Shown: positions 1 through 11,085, counted from the first letter of the stretch. The stretch is 64,000 bases of DNA from Calliopum simillimum (GCA_951812925.1 OX638370.1:118186897-118250896), one strand, 5' to 3'. Numbers and translations: made by a program. Notes: generated from the sequence alone by a model not told the origin.

Positions 1-320
1 AACTCATATGACTTCTCTTTTCAAATAGGTTCAAATTTAATGCCAAAATAACTCATATGAGTTTTCTTCTGATAAATCATTTGTTTAATAAATTTACATT
101 CACACTATCAGAGTTGCCATATTTGACAACTCATAAGAGTTTCTGTATGACTTCTCAGATAGTCTGAAGCGGCTTTAAGTTATACTTTCAAAAAAAAAAA
201 AAAAAAGTGTGTGACCATTTTGAATTTATAATTCTAGTAAAAATTATTTTATTTTTTTCACGCACAAAAATGAGTGTCATAATTTTTACTCCACTCGAAT
301 AAAATAAATATCATAAAATA
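1..320. other. AT-rich DNA without a gene
   Basis: No coding region is visible. The stretch contains short inverted motifs of the type AACTCATATGA / TCATATGAGTT and a 17-18 base A run near 189. It may be part of a repeat cut by the window edge, but I cannot show that. Confidence 0.5.
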
Positions 321-470
321 AGCCTTGTTCGTTGAAAAAAAAAACTTTATAAATATTTGTAAATATTCATAAAGTTTTTAAGAAAAAGCGTTCGTTGAAA
401 CAAAAATTTGATACTTGCGTCACAAGAACTTTATAAATATTTATAAAGATTTTTTTCAACGAACAAGGCT
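321..470. mobile_element. 150-bp palindromic MITE-like element
   Basis: The ends are inverted copies starting AGCCTTGTTCGTTGAAAAAA (left, from 321; right, ending at 470). The inner parts (ACTTTATAAATATTT type) pair as well, so nearly the whole element could fold into a hairpin. It has no coding capacity. No convincing target-site duplication was found, so the family is unknown. Confidence 0.65.
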
Positions 471-1339
471 AATGTATAATCATTTTGACTTTTATAATTT
501 TACTAATAATTTCTATTTTTAGACAAACATTTACTTTATGTACAAATTTTATGCCTCTTCATCACATGCATAAGTAGCGCAGATGATATGTATCTGCTTA
601 CCACACGGAAGGGCCAGGGTTGTACTCTAGCGCGGTCAGTTCGTTTTTTTTTTTTTTTTTTTTTTTAGTAGTATCACGCCAATTTTTTCAAAAAAATTAC
701 TGGCAAGCATACATTCTAAATTGACTTAAACAATTAGGTGAAATTTACTTCTTTTTTTCTCCGTGTAGAAACCATTGTGACGGTATTTAATTATTAACTC
801 TAATAAGTGTTGATAAGAAGGTTGGCGTTTTAGGTGCATTTAATATAAGCAATTTCACCGTCTGAAAAGGTTAAATGAAAGTTATGTTGGTTTTTCCAAT
901 TAAGGAAGGCTTTGCGTTTATTTCCAGCCACATACAAAAATTTAAATAATCCAAGCAAGTTCATGTCGCTTATCCAAAACACCAGGAATGAGTATGCTCC
1001 CTAATCCAGAATATCATTGTAGGTCAAGAGTCGGAGAGTTCCGAGATATCTTATTATGAAGAAACTTAACTTTAAAAATAAACAGCGTTCACCACACAAA
1101 ACTGCCTCTACCAGAGTGATAAGTTTCATTTTCCTGTAGGTGTCTTTTTAGAATTCACTGAGAGATCATGAGTGCCTTACTATCCTTTAATTTATTAAGA
1201 CAAAAGCAGACTGCATCGTTTTTGAAAAATATCTGTCGAAATTTCCCATTATAATATCAATCGAGGTGCCACACTCTTCAAATCAAAATCAAACATATTT
1301 CTGAAACTGTTTGAAACAAAGGGATGGTATTTAGACTAG
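471..1339. other. Gene-free stretch
   Basis: No open reading frame or RNA gene could be supported. It contains a 23-base T run at 644-666 and otherwise looks like ordinary AT-rich intergenic DNA. Confidence 0.5.
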
Positions 1340-1790
1340 GGGTTACCAAACAGTGCGACCCTTGCACTACAGCATTTCGAAGATTTTGAACATATGGGAG
1401 GTCGCATGCCTTCTTGTACGAATCAACTAAGTTTTTGCGCAGATTTTGCATTTATTGTTCTTAGTGTCTGACTGTGTTATCTCAAAAAACGCTTTCAGTA
1501 TAGCATTTTGAAACTTTAAGTTATATGAGAGATTTCACACCGCCCTGCCAAATTCATCTAGTTTTTGATCAAAGCTTGCGTATACTATTTTTAGTGTCTG
1601 GGTGAAAATTGGTTAGATCATTTCCAAAAACGCTTTCAGTATGGCATTTTGAAGCTGTTGCTTATATGGGAGGTACCACGCCCTCTATTCCAAATTCTCA
1701 TAGTTTTTGCTCGAAGCTTGCACTTAGCTTTACTAGTATTTGTGTCTATTTTGGATGCGTTATCATGAATAAAGATTTTTTTTATGGGCG
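1340..1790. repeat. Degenerate tandem repeat, period about 139 bp
   Basis: The motif AAAACGCTTTCAGTATRGC recurs at about 1487 and 1626. Each copy is followed by a diverged block reading like TATATGGGAGGTACCACGCCC and then AGTTTTTGNTC...GCTTGC. A further diverged unit lies upstream from about 1350, and a related single unit sits at about 2215-2360. The GGTRCCACGCCC core resembles, in reverse, the core of the repeats at 31-31.4 kb, so these may be one dispersed family. No coding function is evident; the small open frames here are not convincing. Confidence 0.5.
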
Positions 1791-2441
1791 GTGACGTGTC
1801 TGTTGACCAATTTCACTCATTTTCAATCCCATGGGGAAGGGGATATCATTACCAAAAATGGTTAGGAACCTCTGGTGAAGAACATATGTAAAGGGCACCG
1901 AGATAACTATCTTTCGGTGAAAAAATGGATAGAATTTCAATAAAAAATTCATTAAAAATATCTGTGACAAAAATGAAATGCATTAAAAAGTTAATCAGTT
2001 TCACACGTACAACCTTTAAGTGAACTTGGCTCATTTTTTCGAAGAAAAGATATGACTTTATTTGAAAAAGTTTTAACGGCACCTTCTTAGCAAAACATTT
2101 CTTTATGAAACTACATCATTAGATTTTTGAAATTTTGAATTAAATTTTTTCGCCAAAATACCAATGTGAGGTGTATCGTAAAACAAAATAAAACCAGTAA
2201 GGGTGTTACCTGGCCAAAAACTATATACCTTACACTGCAGTAGTTTGAAAATTTTACTTGTACGGGGGATGCCACACCCTCTTATCCAAGTTCACTTAGC
2301 TTTGCTCAGATCTTGAGCTGACTTTTCCAACTATCTAGGTGAAATTTGGTTGTATGGTAGATGTTTTAGAGTTTGGCAATGGATAATAGGGCCCTCATAT
2401 TCACATTGACTAAAGAAAAAAATAAACCACTGATATATTTT
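1791..2441. other. Gene-free stretch with a diverged repeat unit
   Basis: No gene is seen. The part around 2215-2360 is a diverged relative of the 139-bp repeat unit upstream (GGGGGATGCCACACCCTC motif). Confidence 0.45.
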
Positions 2442-2468
2442 TCAATGCTTATAGAGCCAATGGCTTGC

Positions 2469-2474
2469 TTTATT
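2469..2474 (-). promoter_or_regulatory. Polyadenylation signal AATAAA for the 754-aa gene
   Basis: AATAAA on the minus strand (TTTATT on plus), about 125 bases past the stop codon of the Asn/Asp-rich gene, implies a short 3' UTR. It was assigned by position and motif only. Confidence 0.5.
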
Positions 2475-2598
2475 TATAAAATGTAAGTACTTTGTTACAA
2501 CAATGCGTTGCAAAATGCATTTCTGACTAATGTTAATTAACTTAGTTAAAGTGGGTGTTGGCGATGGTATCCTCATCAATGTTGGTGGATGATTAATT

Positions 2599-4863
2599 TT
2601 AGTTGTTGCTATTGTTGTTGTTGCTGTTGTCATCATCATCATCATTGTTATTGGATGATTGAGGATTGTTATCACTGTCATCATTTTCATCATTGTTATT
2701 TGATGACTGTAATTGGTTATTGTTATTGTTGTCATCATCATCATCATTATTGTTACTGGATGATTGAGGATTGTTATCATTGTCATTATTGTCATCATTT
2801 TCATCATTGTTGTTTGATGACTGTGCTTGGTTATTGTTGTTGTTGTTGTTGTCATCATCATCATCATTGTTGTTGGATGATTGATATTGGTTATCATTGT
2901 CAGAATTGTCATCATTTTCATCATTGTTATTTGATGACTGTGCTTGGTTATTGTTGTTGTTGTTGTCATCATCATCATCATTGTTATTGGATGATTGAGG
3001 ATTGTTATCATTGTCATTATTGTCATCATTTTCATCATTGTTGTTTGATGACTGTGCTTGGTTATTGTTGCTGTTGTTGTTGTCATCATCATCATCATTG
3101 TTATTGGATGATTGAGGATTGTTATCATTGTCGCTATTGTCATCATTTTCATCATTGTTGTTTGATGACTGTGCTTGGTTATTGTTGTTGTTGTTGTTGT
3201 CATCATCAGATAATGATCTTCTGTACCTTCTGTCGTTGTCATCATTGTTGTTGGATGATTGATATTGGTTATCATTGTCAGAATTGTCATCATTTTCATC
3301 ATTGTTATTTGATGACTGTGCTTGGTTATTGTTGTTGTTGTTGTCATCATCATCATCATTGTTATTGGATGATTGAGGATTGTTATCATTGTCATCATTT
3401 TCATCATTGTTATTTGATGACTGTGCTTGGTTATTGTTGTTGTTGTTATCATCATCATCATCATTGTTATTGGATGATTGAGGATTGTTATCATTGTCAT
3501 TATTGTCATCATTTTCATCATTGTTGTTTGATGACTGTGCTTGGTTATTGTTGTTGTTGTTGTTGTCATCATCATCATCATTGTTATTGGATGATTGAGG
3601 ATTGTTATCATTGTCATTATTGTCATCATTTTCATCATTGTTGTTTGATGACTGTGCTTGGTTATTGTTGCTGTTGTTGTTGTCATCATCATCATCATTG
3701 TTATTGGATGATTGAGGATTGTTATCATTGTCGCTATTGTCATCATTTTCATCGTTGTTTGATGACTGTGCTTGGTTATTGTTGTTGTTGTCATCATCAT
3801 CATCATTGTTATTGGATGATTGAGGATTGTTATCATTGTCATTATTGTCATCATTTTCATCATTGTTGTTTGATGACTGTGCTTGGTTATTGTTGTTGTT
3901 GTCATCATCATCGTCATTGTTATTGGATGATTGAGGATTGTTATCATTGTCGTTATTGTCATCATTGCTATTTGATGACTGTAATTGGTTATTGTTGTTA
4001 CTGTTGCTGTTGTCATCATCAGATAATGATCTTCTGTACCTTCTGTCGTTGTCATCATTGTTGTTGGATGATTGATATTGGTTATCATTGTCAGAATTGT
4101 CATCATTTTCATCATTGTTGTTTGATGACTGTGCTTGGTTATTGTTGTTGTTGTCATCATCATCATCATTGTTATTGGATGATTGAGGATTGTTATCATT
4201 GTCAGAATTGTCATCATTTTCATCATTGTTGTTTGATGACTGTGCTTGGTTATTGTTGTTGTTGTCATCATCATCATCATTGTTATTGGATGATTGAGGA
4301 TTGTTATCATTGTCATTATTGTCATCATTTTCATCATTGTTGTTTGATGACTGTGCTTGGTTATTGTTGTTGTTGTCATCATCATCATCATTGTTATTGG
4401 ATGATTGAGGATTGTTATCATTGTCAGAATTGTCATCATTTTCATCATTGTTGTTTGATGACTGTGCTTGGTTATTGTTGTTGTTGTCATCATCATCATC
4501 ATTGTTATTGGATGATTGATATTGGTTATCATTGTCAGAATTGTCATCATTTTCATCATTGTTATTTGATGACTGAACTTGATTATTGTTGCTGTTGTTG
4601 CTGTTGTCATCATCAGATGATGATCTTCTGAACCTTCTGTTGTTGTTATTGTCATTATTGTCATCGTTGTTATTGGATGATTGATACTGGTTATCACTCT
4701 CACTATTGTCGTCATTGTTGTTATTATGTGATGACTGAACTTGGTTATTGTTGCTGCTGTTGTCATCATGAGATGATGATGATCTTCTGTGCCGAGTTGA
4801 TGGCGCAGACTCCACCGAAATAGCAGCTACAGCAAGGACAGCGAGTAATAATACGAATTTCAT
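2599..4863 (-). CDS. Secreted Asn/Asp-rich tandem-repeat protein with furin-type sites
   Basis: I do not recognise this 754-aa protein. It begins with a clear signal peptide (hydrophobic residues 3-17, probable cut after VES, residue 19). The rest is nearly all N, D, S and Q with some E. A unit of about 37 aa (111 bp), with phrases QAQSSNNNDENDD, NNPQSSNNN and DDDDD, recurs about 14 times with small length changes. Four basic sites interrupt it: RHRR (24-27), RRFRR (76-80), RRYRR (274-278) and RRYRR (545-549). Each is followed by S and then an acidic run, which fits proprotein-convertase cleavage. I see no cysteines and no intron. The start codon sits in TCAAGATGAAA, as in the 263-aa gene. 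A TATA box lies about 70 bases upstream. The acidic clusters might bind calcium or make a gel; that is inference. Long open frames on both strands across the repeat are by-products of its triplet structure. Confidence 0.8.
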   Translation of the reverse strand: MKFVLLLAVLAVAAISVESAPSTRHRRSSSSHDDNSSNNNQVQSSHNNNNDDNSESDNQYQSSNNNDDNNDNNNNRRFRRSSSDDDNSNNSNNNQVQSSNNNDENDDNSDNDNQYQSSNNNDDDDDNNNNNQAQSSNNNDENDDNSDNDNNPQSSNNNDDDDDNNNNNQAQSSNNNDENDDNNDNDNNPQSSNNNDDDDDNNNNNQAQSSNNNDENDDNSDNDNNPQSSNNNDDDDDNNNNNQAQSSNNNDENDDNSDNDNQYQSSNNNDDNDRRYRRSLSDDDNSNSNNNNQLQSSNSNDDNNDNDNNPQSSNNNDDDDDNNNNNQAQSSNNNDENDDNNDNDNNPQSSNNNDDDDDNNNNNQAQSSNNDENDDNSDNDNNPQSSNNNDDDDDNNNSNNNQAQSSNNNDENDDNNDNDNNPQSSNNNDDDDDNNNNNNNQAQSSNNNDENDDNNDNDNNPQSSNNNDDDDDNNNNNNQAQSSNNNDENDDNDNNPQSSNNNDDDDDNNNNNNQAQSSNNNDENDDNSDNDNQYQSSNNNDDNDRRYRRSLSDDDNNNNNNNQAQSSNNNDENDDNSDNDNNPQSSNNNDDDDDNNNSNNNQAQSSNNNDENDDNNDNDNNPQSSNNNDDDDDNNNNNNQAQSSNNNDENDDNSDNDNQYQSSNNNDDDDDNNNNNNNQAQSSNNNDENDDNNDNDNNPQSSSNNNDDDDDNNNNNQLQSSNNNDENDDSDNNPQSSNNNDDDDDNSNNNNSNN

Positions 4864-4930
4864 CTTGATTGGTAGTTAGTGAGGCTCTGGCAATTTTAAA
4901 AATTGACTATAACTTTTGAATATTGCAAAG

Positions 4931-4940
4931 CCCTTTTATA
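4931..4940 (-). promoter_or_regulatory. TATA box of the 754-aa gene
   Basis: Minus strand reads TATAAAAGGG, 68-77 bases upstream of the ATG. A TCA initiator-like triplet lies about 35 bases downstream (near 4904-4906), predicting a 5' UTR of about 40 bases. A strong TATA box suggests inducible or tissue-specific expression. Confidence 0.65.
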
Positions 4941-7437
4941 CAAAAAAATAACCTCATACTGACCAGACGAAAACTTAACGCTCTCAATTATTAAACTTTA
5001 ACGAATTGCTGTATATGTATAAATATGTAATGAAAAAAATAAACAAATTGTATAACAAGTAACACGGCTAATTTGATATACTTTAGAATTATATTATGTG
5101 ATGAAATTTTAAACAGGTGTATATAGTAACACTGCTATACTCGCACATACATATGTGTGTATAGGAAAAACAAAAAATAAAATCCGATTTTATCACCTCC
5201 AACTTTGAGAGAATTGCACAAGTCATTTAAAAAATTGTTTTGCGAGTCATGGTTTAAGGTATTTGCTTTAAATTACGTCGATCGCTGATAATTTACACAG
5301 TCAGATCTGTCTTGTAAAAAAATGTTTTAAATGACTGTTCATTGAATCGGTTTTTTGTCTTTTCCTCCACGGGATTGTCTATAAGTTTCAACTCCTAGCT
5401 GGTTAAGACAATTATGATATTGGCTTTTTAAAATACGCCCAAGAGTTTTGGAAAGTCTTTTAAGATATTTTGACTTCCTCAGGTGTTTTGTACACCCAAA
5501 TAAGAAGTTTATAGAAAACTGTTGATGTAATTTAACACCCAAAATGCTACATATGCATTCTCTGTCTTGTAAAAAGTACAGGAGACTGGAATGAATGGGC
5601 AGTGTATCTCCACGTCATATATATGGGACATTGCATAAGAAACCGGATAGCATTCTACTTTTGCATCTTCGACTTTTTTGAAATTTTTTTTTTTTTTGCA
5701 GTATTACTTGAGACTCGCACTCGTAATTTTTTGGAATTTTATTTTCATCAAGCTAATTAAGAAATATAAATTTTTTAAAACTGAAAAAGCTGCAAAAACT
5801 ACATTCAATAATTTTTTGAAATGCTCCCAATTTTGCGAATAGAAAGCCAAATCATTTATTTTTTTTAAAAAAATTTTATGTTTAGGAAAAGTTTTTGTAA
5901 AAAATGATTTTTAGTTTTCAAAAATATCTTGTTATTTTGAATAATGATTCGACTTTACGATTTTTGATATTTTCGAAGTTGATATTTTTATCTAAATTTT
6001 GCATGGAAGCATTTTTAAGGAGTGGAAAAAGGGGATAGTATGTTCGAGAAAAATGTTGGTGGCGAACAAATACTGGATGTCGGTGAACATTTTTTCGCTT
6101 TCCCAGCTAATCGGAGATGCAAATCCAAATGCTATTCGGTTACATGTGTAAATATATTTCAGCACATAAATTGGCTATAACTATTAAACTTTGTACATTG
6201 AAGTATATTGTGTATAAGGTTTATTTTCTGTTGACCGTGGGTTAAATTGCTTATTATGTTGCTGTATCTTTCACTTAAATTTATTAGTCGAATAGTTTTT
6301 ACTCATTGATCCAATTTCTCCTCTCCCGAACTATTAAAAACGAAAGTCTGAACCAAGCGAGATGTATCGACAATTTTAAAAAGGTGTGATATCGATAAAT
6401 CCAACGTATAAGTTGTTAACTCAAAAATCGTAGTTTTTAGCTGTGATAATTTTTGTATTGTTTTCAATAAAACAAGATAATTTTAGAAAAAAAAGGTTTA
6501 ATGAAATCATTTTCAACTAGTGAGTAAGAAAATTATTATTTTATAGAATTAAAATTAATGTTTATTAAAATTTAATTATGAAATAAAGAGCCAGTAATTT
6601 TGTCTTTATTCCTTTTCCAGTCAGTGATGAAATATTTTTGCGTTAATTCGGTTAACTGCTAAGCTTAAATCCAACTTTACTAACCGAACCAAAGCTCTTT
6701 TGTTTCATCACAAGGGACTTAAGAAATTTCCGGAAAAAAATAAACTTGTGCAACATTTCGTGTCATGAATTAAAAATGATTGCCAAGAAAAATTTCTTTG
6801 CCACTATTCAGTGAATTATATAATATTTTCCTGTAACCGCACTAAACGCTGTTGAAAACATGATAACAACTAATTCCATCGCTACTCTGAAAGTAATCCT
6901 TTGTAAACTTTATTTGTCGTAAACGCAGAAATTCTTATTATAAGGCGTTTCTTACCCTGGTACTTGTAAAGTTAGTCAAATTATGTGCTGAGGTTCTGTG
7001 AAAAATTGTAAAAGCTACAGACATCTTGTCTTCTTTGCAATAATTTAGTTACTAACTAAAAATTTGAAAAATAATTTATGATAAGCTGTTCTTCACCAGT
7101 GTCAGTCGGCTTTTTTCTTTTATTGCATAATGGAAAATGTATTTTGGCTAATTTAAACGCCAGTACTGTTCTTATCTAGATGCTTATATAATTCTCTAAT
7201 TACATTCATTATAAGTTGTTGCAACGCTGCATCGCTGCGAATTGATTACTCAACTTTTAGATTCGCAATCCTGTGAAATTGTTTTTCCTTTTATTTTTCA
7301 AGTATACTAACATACAAGCTTCAAGGTGACCTTTGCGTGTATTGCCAATGTCATTTGTTGTACAGATTGTTTGATTGATAAACCAGAACTGATAAACCAT
7401 AAAATCTATGCCAGGACAATGTAAGATAGATTTTTCA
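4941..7437. other. Intergenic region between the two divergent secreted-protein genes
   Basis: About 2.5 kb of AT-rich DNA without a supportable gene. It separates the two Asn/Asp-rich genes, whose promoters both lie within it and point outward. Short open frames such as 5339-5542 show no protein-like composition. No clear transposon ends were seen. Confidence 0.5.
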
Positions 7438-7473
7438 TATAAAAAGTCTACTCAAAATTCTAAAGTTTTAGTT
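7438..7473 (+). promoter_or_regulatory. TATA box and initiator of the 263-aa gene
   Basis: TATAAAAAG starts at 7438 and TTTTAGTTG, an insect-type initiator, places +1 near 7470, 32 bases from the first T of the TATA box. That is the normal spacing. The predicted 5' UTR is about 59 bases. Confidence 0.7.
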
Positions 7474-7528
7474 GATATTCTAAAATCGTCAAAGTTTCAT
7501 TAACTTATTCCACTACCACTTCTTCAAG

Positions 7529-8320
7529 ATGAAAATTGTGTATTTATTCGTTGTGATTGCTGTAGTGGCTTCTTTGGTAGAGTCTATGCCACGACATAGA
7601 AATGTAGTAAGAAAACATACCGACAACAACAACAACCAAGACAATAACAACAGCAATTACAATAATGATGATAACAACAACAACCAAAATGATGATAACA
7701 ACTCGCACCACTCGTTGAACAATGATGACAACAGGAACGATGACAATAACAACAGCAATGATGACAACAACGATGACAATTACAAGCACAATGATGATAA
7801 CAACTCGCACCGCTCATTGAACAATGATGACAACAACGACAACGATGACAATAACAACAGCAATGATGACAACAACAACAATAATTACAACAACGATGAC
7901 AATAACAACCACAATGATGATAACAACTTGCACCAGTCATTGAACAACAATGATGACAACAACAACAATGATGGCAACAGGAACAGAAATGATGACAGCA
8001 ACAACAATAATTACAACAACGATGACGACAACAACGATAACAACAACAACAACAATGATGATAACAACTTGAACCAGTCATTGAACAACAACAACAATAA
8101 CAACAATGATGATGACGTCAGCAATGATGACGATAGGAACAGGAATGATGACAACAACAACACCAATTACAACAATGATGACAACAACAACAATAATGAC
8201 AGCAGCAATGATGACAACAATAACAACAATGATGACAGCAGCAATGATGACAACAGCAACAACAACAATGATGACAACAACAACAACAACAATTATGACA
8301 ATGATGACAAAAAGAAGTAA
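7529..8320 (+). CDS. Secreted Asn/Asp-rich low-complexity protein
   Basis: I do not recognise this 263-aa protein. It has an N-terminal signal peptide (hydrophobic residues 3-16, probable cut after VES at 17-19), then a short basic piece (PRHRNVVRKH), then a tail almost wholly of N and D. A loose repeat is marked by SLNND / SLNNN phrases, such as HHSLNNDD, HRSLNNDD, LHQSLNNN and LNQSLNNN. It shares with the 754-aa minus-strand protein the MKxV start, the VES cleavage context, the following RHR and the TCAAGATGAAA start context, so the two look like diverged paralogues. Unlike its neighbour it has no internal RxRR sites. It is intronless, with its own TATA/initiator upstream and AATAAA downstream. 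Function is unknown; extracellular location is predicted from the signal peptide. Confidence 0.8.
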   Translation: MKIVYLFVVIAVVASLVESMPRHRNVVRKHTDNNNNQDNNNSNYNNDDNNNNQNDDNNSHHSLNNDDNRNDDNNNSNDDNNDDNYKHNDDNNSHRSLNNDDNNDNDDNNNSNDDNNNNNYNNDDNNNHNDDNNLHQSLNNNDDNNNNDGNRNRNDDSNNNNYNNDDDNNDNNNNNNDDNNLNQSLNNNNNNNNDDDVSNDDDRNRNDDNNNTNYNNDDNNNNNDSSNDDNNNNNDDSSNDDNSNNNNDDNNNNNNYDNDDKKK

Positions 8321-8401
8321 TTTATTACTAAATTTAAAATTGTCAAAAATGCAATTTCCTACATATGTATAACTATCATTAAGTAGATACATATATATAT
8401 T

Positions 8402-8407
8402 AATAAA
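8402..8407 (+). promoter_or_regulatory. Polyadenylation signal of the 263-aa gene
   Basis: AATAAA 82 bases after the stop codon, followed by AT-rich then GT-containing sequence. It fits the 3' end of a short single-exon mRNA. Confidence 0.65.
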
Positions 8408-8904
8408 GCAAGCACATATACCTGTAAGAGCTGATCCAATTGACGGCTCTCTCAGCGTTGAAAAATGTATTTCATTGTTTTATTTCTTATATTTCTACAG
8501 TTTTAAATTAACTTTATTTAAATGTGATTTCATATCATGGTCTTGATTATTATTTTGACCGATGGTCTCGAGAACAAACCCAGATCAATAGTCTTTGCGC
8601 AAAAGATCTACTTGGGTCAAGACCAAAAGTATTGTAATATTTCTCATTTCGACAAGACGGTGTGACAATTTCAACAGAAGCTTATACTTGAGAAAGTGAT
8701 ACCGAAGGAGTTATTTAAGGTAGCGCAATTGAATTTTTACGAATACTAGAAACTTTGGCATCAGTGCTGTGCTTTAGAACATACATATTTTAGAGTGTTA
8801 AGTGTTATAGTTTTCTCAGATAATTCAACTTTATTTCACGCAAATTTTAGTTTTATTAATTTTTCTAAAAAACTCTTGCGTATTGATAAAATAATTTTCT
8901 TTTC

Positions 8905-9406
8905 CGTACCAAAGAGCCTAAGTACCATTGCAAGGCAAAAGTAATGTCATACATATTATGTGCCATAATAATTGAATCTGTCATTTTTAAAAGGGGACAT
9001 GTGTTGCTCGGATGAAAATTGTTTTATTGCTTTTTTTCAGTTGTAGCAATGGCACTGGTTGGTCTATATATTTTCCAAGTAAGCAGATTTCTGCTTAATA
9101 TCACTGTTAGTTAACCCTTATCACTAGAATTGAATTAAAATAAGATAAACCAAATTTATGAGGGTTTTTTCTTAAACTTGCCACAAGTTGAAATTTTATC
9201 ACATATCCCCTTTTAAAATGACAGATTCAATTGATTATTTGGTCTGTATCAATTTTTCAACATATGTAATGTCATCAATTCCACACCATCAAGTAATTTT
9301 TTCATGAAAACAGAAATTAATTTTAATCATTTCTAACAAAATGTCACCCAATTCATAAGGCGAAATTACTTTTGCCTCGTACTGGTACTCAGGCCCTTTG
9401 GTGCGG
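8905..9406. mobile_element. MITE-like element with about 42-bp terminal inverted repeats
   Basis: The left end (CCGTACCAAAGAGCCTAAGT from about 8905) and the right end (reverse complement CCGCACCAAAGGGCCTGAGT, ending about 9406) match over about 42 bp with about 80 percent identity by eye. It is non-coding. A second palindrome at 8970-9232 sits inside it, so this is a nested pair. Confidence 0.55.
8970..9232. mobile_element. Inner MITE-like palindrome, about 263 bp
   Basis: Both ends read AATTGAATCTGTCATTTT followed by AAAAGGGGA and ATGTG (one-base differences), inverted, over about 32 bp. It is non-coding and lies inside the element at 8905-9406. Target duplication is unclear. Confidence 0.6.
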
Positions 9407-10998
9407 TCACTCTTCAATTGTGAAAACATAAAATATTTTTATTCGGATTTTAAAATTTTAATAATAAGAAGAAAAAATTCTAAAATACTTATAGCAAATG
9501 AGAGATATAAAACATATGAAATATCTTTTGTTATACTTGGTGCCCAACGTGGGATATCAAATATAAAGACACAATTTATGCAAAAATTGCTGAATTTAAA
9601 ATAAGCAAGTGTGTTAATTGTATGGATAAATAAATAGGGGTAGAAAATAATTCCGACAAAAGCACTGGAATTCGCTTCGCTAGGAGATTATTCCCCATCT
9701 CTCCTTGAAATAAGTAAGACACAAATGTTACAACAAAAGAAATATCGCACAGAAGTTTATGGACGGTTTTTGTACTCTATAACTACGTGTTGTGTTACCT
9801 CTGTGTATAAATGAATAGCTACATATGTATATGAATATTCTGTGTGATGACAGGCACTGCTCGTTGTAAACTTTTTTCTGACACCATATTCAGCACAACC
9901 AATCAAGTGCATTCCATTTGACAGCTTTATAATAAAGTCAAGAAGAGTTGTGCTGAATTTTAAAGTGACATTTGACAGTTTTGTGACATTTTTCAAAATG
10001 TGGAAACTTACTACCAATTGAAGACCAAGCAACAACAAAGGCAAGAGTAAGCGCAAACAGGAGTTTGTAAAACTTTGCTAAGGATATATCAGTTAAGCAA
10101 ACTCAAAAATGGCTTGGTCTAGAAAAGACCATAGTTTTTCTCAAAAGAGTTCATAAGCCAATTACATAAACATATATTTATGCAAAAACAAAAGCTCGCT
10201 CGCTCAGTATATAATAAATTCGATTAATTCATATTCATATTATGTCCATATCAAACTGAACTCTTATATCTACTTCCCATCGTAACATACCACAGCATTT
10301 ACGGAAATTACACTGTAAATTATTTCATAAAAGTCATTTACAAATTCAAAAGTAAATAAAAAACTACTTACCTTTCTTAAGAACATCATGCCTTTAGGCA
10401 TGAACACGGCACAAGAAAAAAGCAATAAAAACTCCTTTAGGCTCACATATTATTAAGGACATGGTCTGCATAAATTAAGCTCCAAACTAAAGGGCAAGAA
10501 CTTTACCTCTGCCTCTTCATTAAATATGCGTCGCTCAAGTCCTGGCAATATGCACTTAATTACAAACACTAAAGCAACAACAATCCCACTATTTAAATAT
10601 AAAGGACGATAAGTAAAAAACCAAAAATTTTAGAACCAAAAGAAAATAAGAAAAAATAAAAAAAAAAATGCAAAGGCTGCATTTTAGTTGAAGGATCTTT
10701 TAGTTTTTTATAGCAGCCGAACCACTATATGGGTTGTTGCTGCATTTTTATCGCTGCCCTGGCATAGCTGCATAAATTACTATTAAATATGGGAGTAAAT
10801 GAAGTGGTAGTCGTGGCACAGCAGCAGGGCGTGCAACATTGAGAGTACGATGCGGAGGCACATGTGAAGAAAATTTAGGACATTGTACGCTTAACGTGAT
10901 TAAATTTAGTTGGAGGCATAGAAACATTTTAACCCATTGTGTCATTTACAAAAGTTATTTTTCGTATAAATTCAAACTTGAGCTGAAAACGATAAACG
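9407..10998. other. Gene-free stretch
   Basis: AT-rich DNA without supportable genes. Open frames at 9398-9604, 9757-10056 and 10748-10945 have no recognisable domain and look random. Confidence 0.45.
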
Positions 10999-11085
10999 TA
11001 TGTGACCTAGATTATGAAAAGGAGGCTTAGGTGTTAAAAAATCATTTTCCACTTTTCTGCCGATTTGTATCAGAGTCATAATTTA
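10999..11085 (+). repeat. Fragment of the MITE family nested in the hAT element
   Basis: TGTGACCTAGATTATGAAAA, then GGAGGCTTAGGTGTTAAAAA and later TGCCGATTTGTAT, parallels the left part of the small palindrome at 33437-33604 (GTGACCTGGTCTATGAAAAG, TTAGGTATCAAAAA, TGCCGATTCGCAT). The right end is not recognisable, so this is a partial copy. Confidence 0.55.

Noticed and set aside
2620..4600. Regularly spaced repeats that could suggest a CRISPR array
   Set aside because: The units are in-frame coding repeats in animal DNA without unique spacers.
2442..4769. 775-aa Met/Thr-rich open frame on minus and 680-aa Cys/His-rich open frame on plus (2589-4631)
   Set aside because: Both are frame-shadows of the GAT/AAC triplet repeat; neither has a signal peptide or promoter in register, while the 2599-4863 frame has both.
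7544..8392. Several open frames antisense or shifted to the 263-aa gene
   Set aside because: Products of the same triplet bias (poly-V/I, Cys/His or Met/Thr strings).
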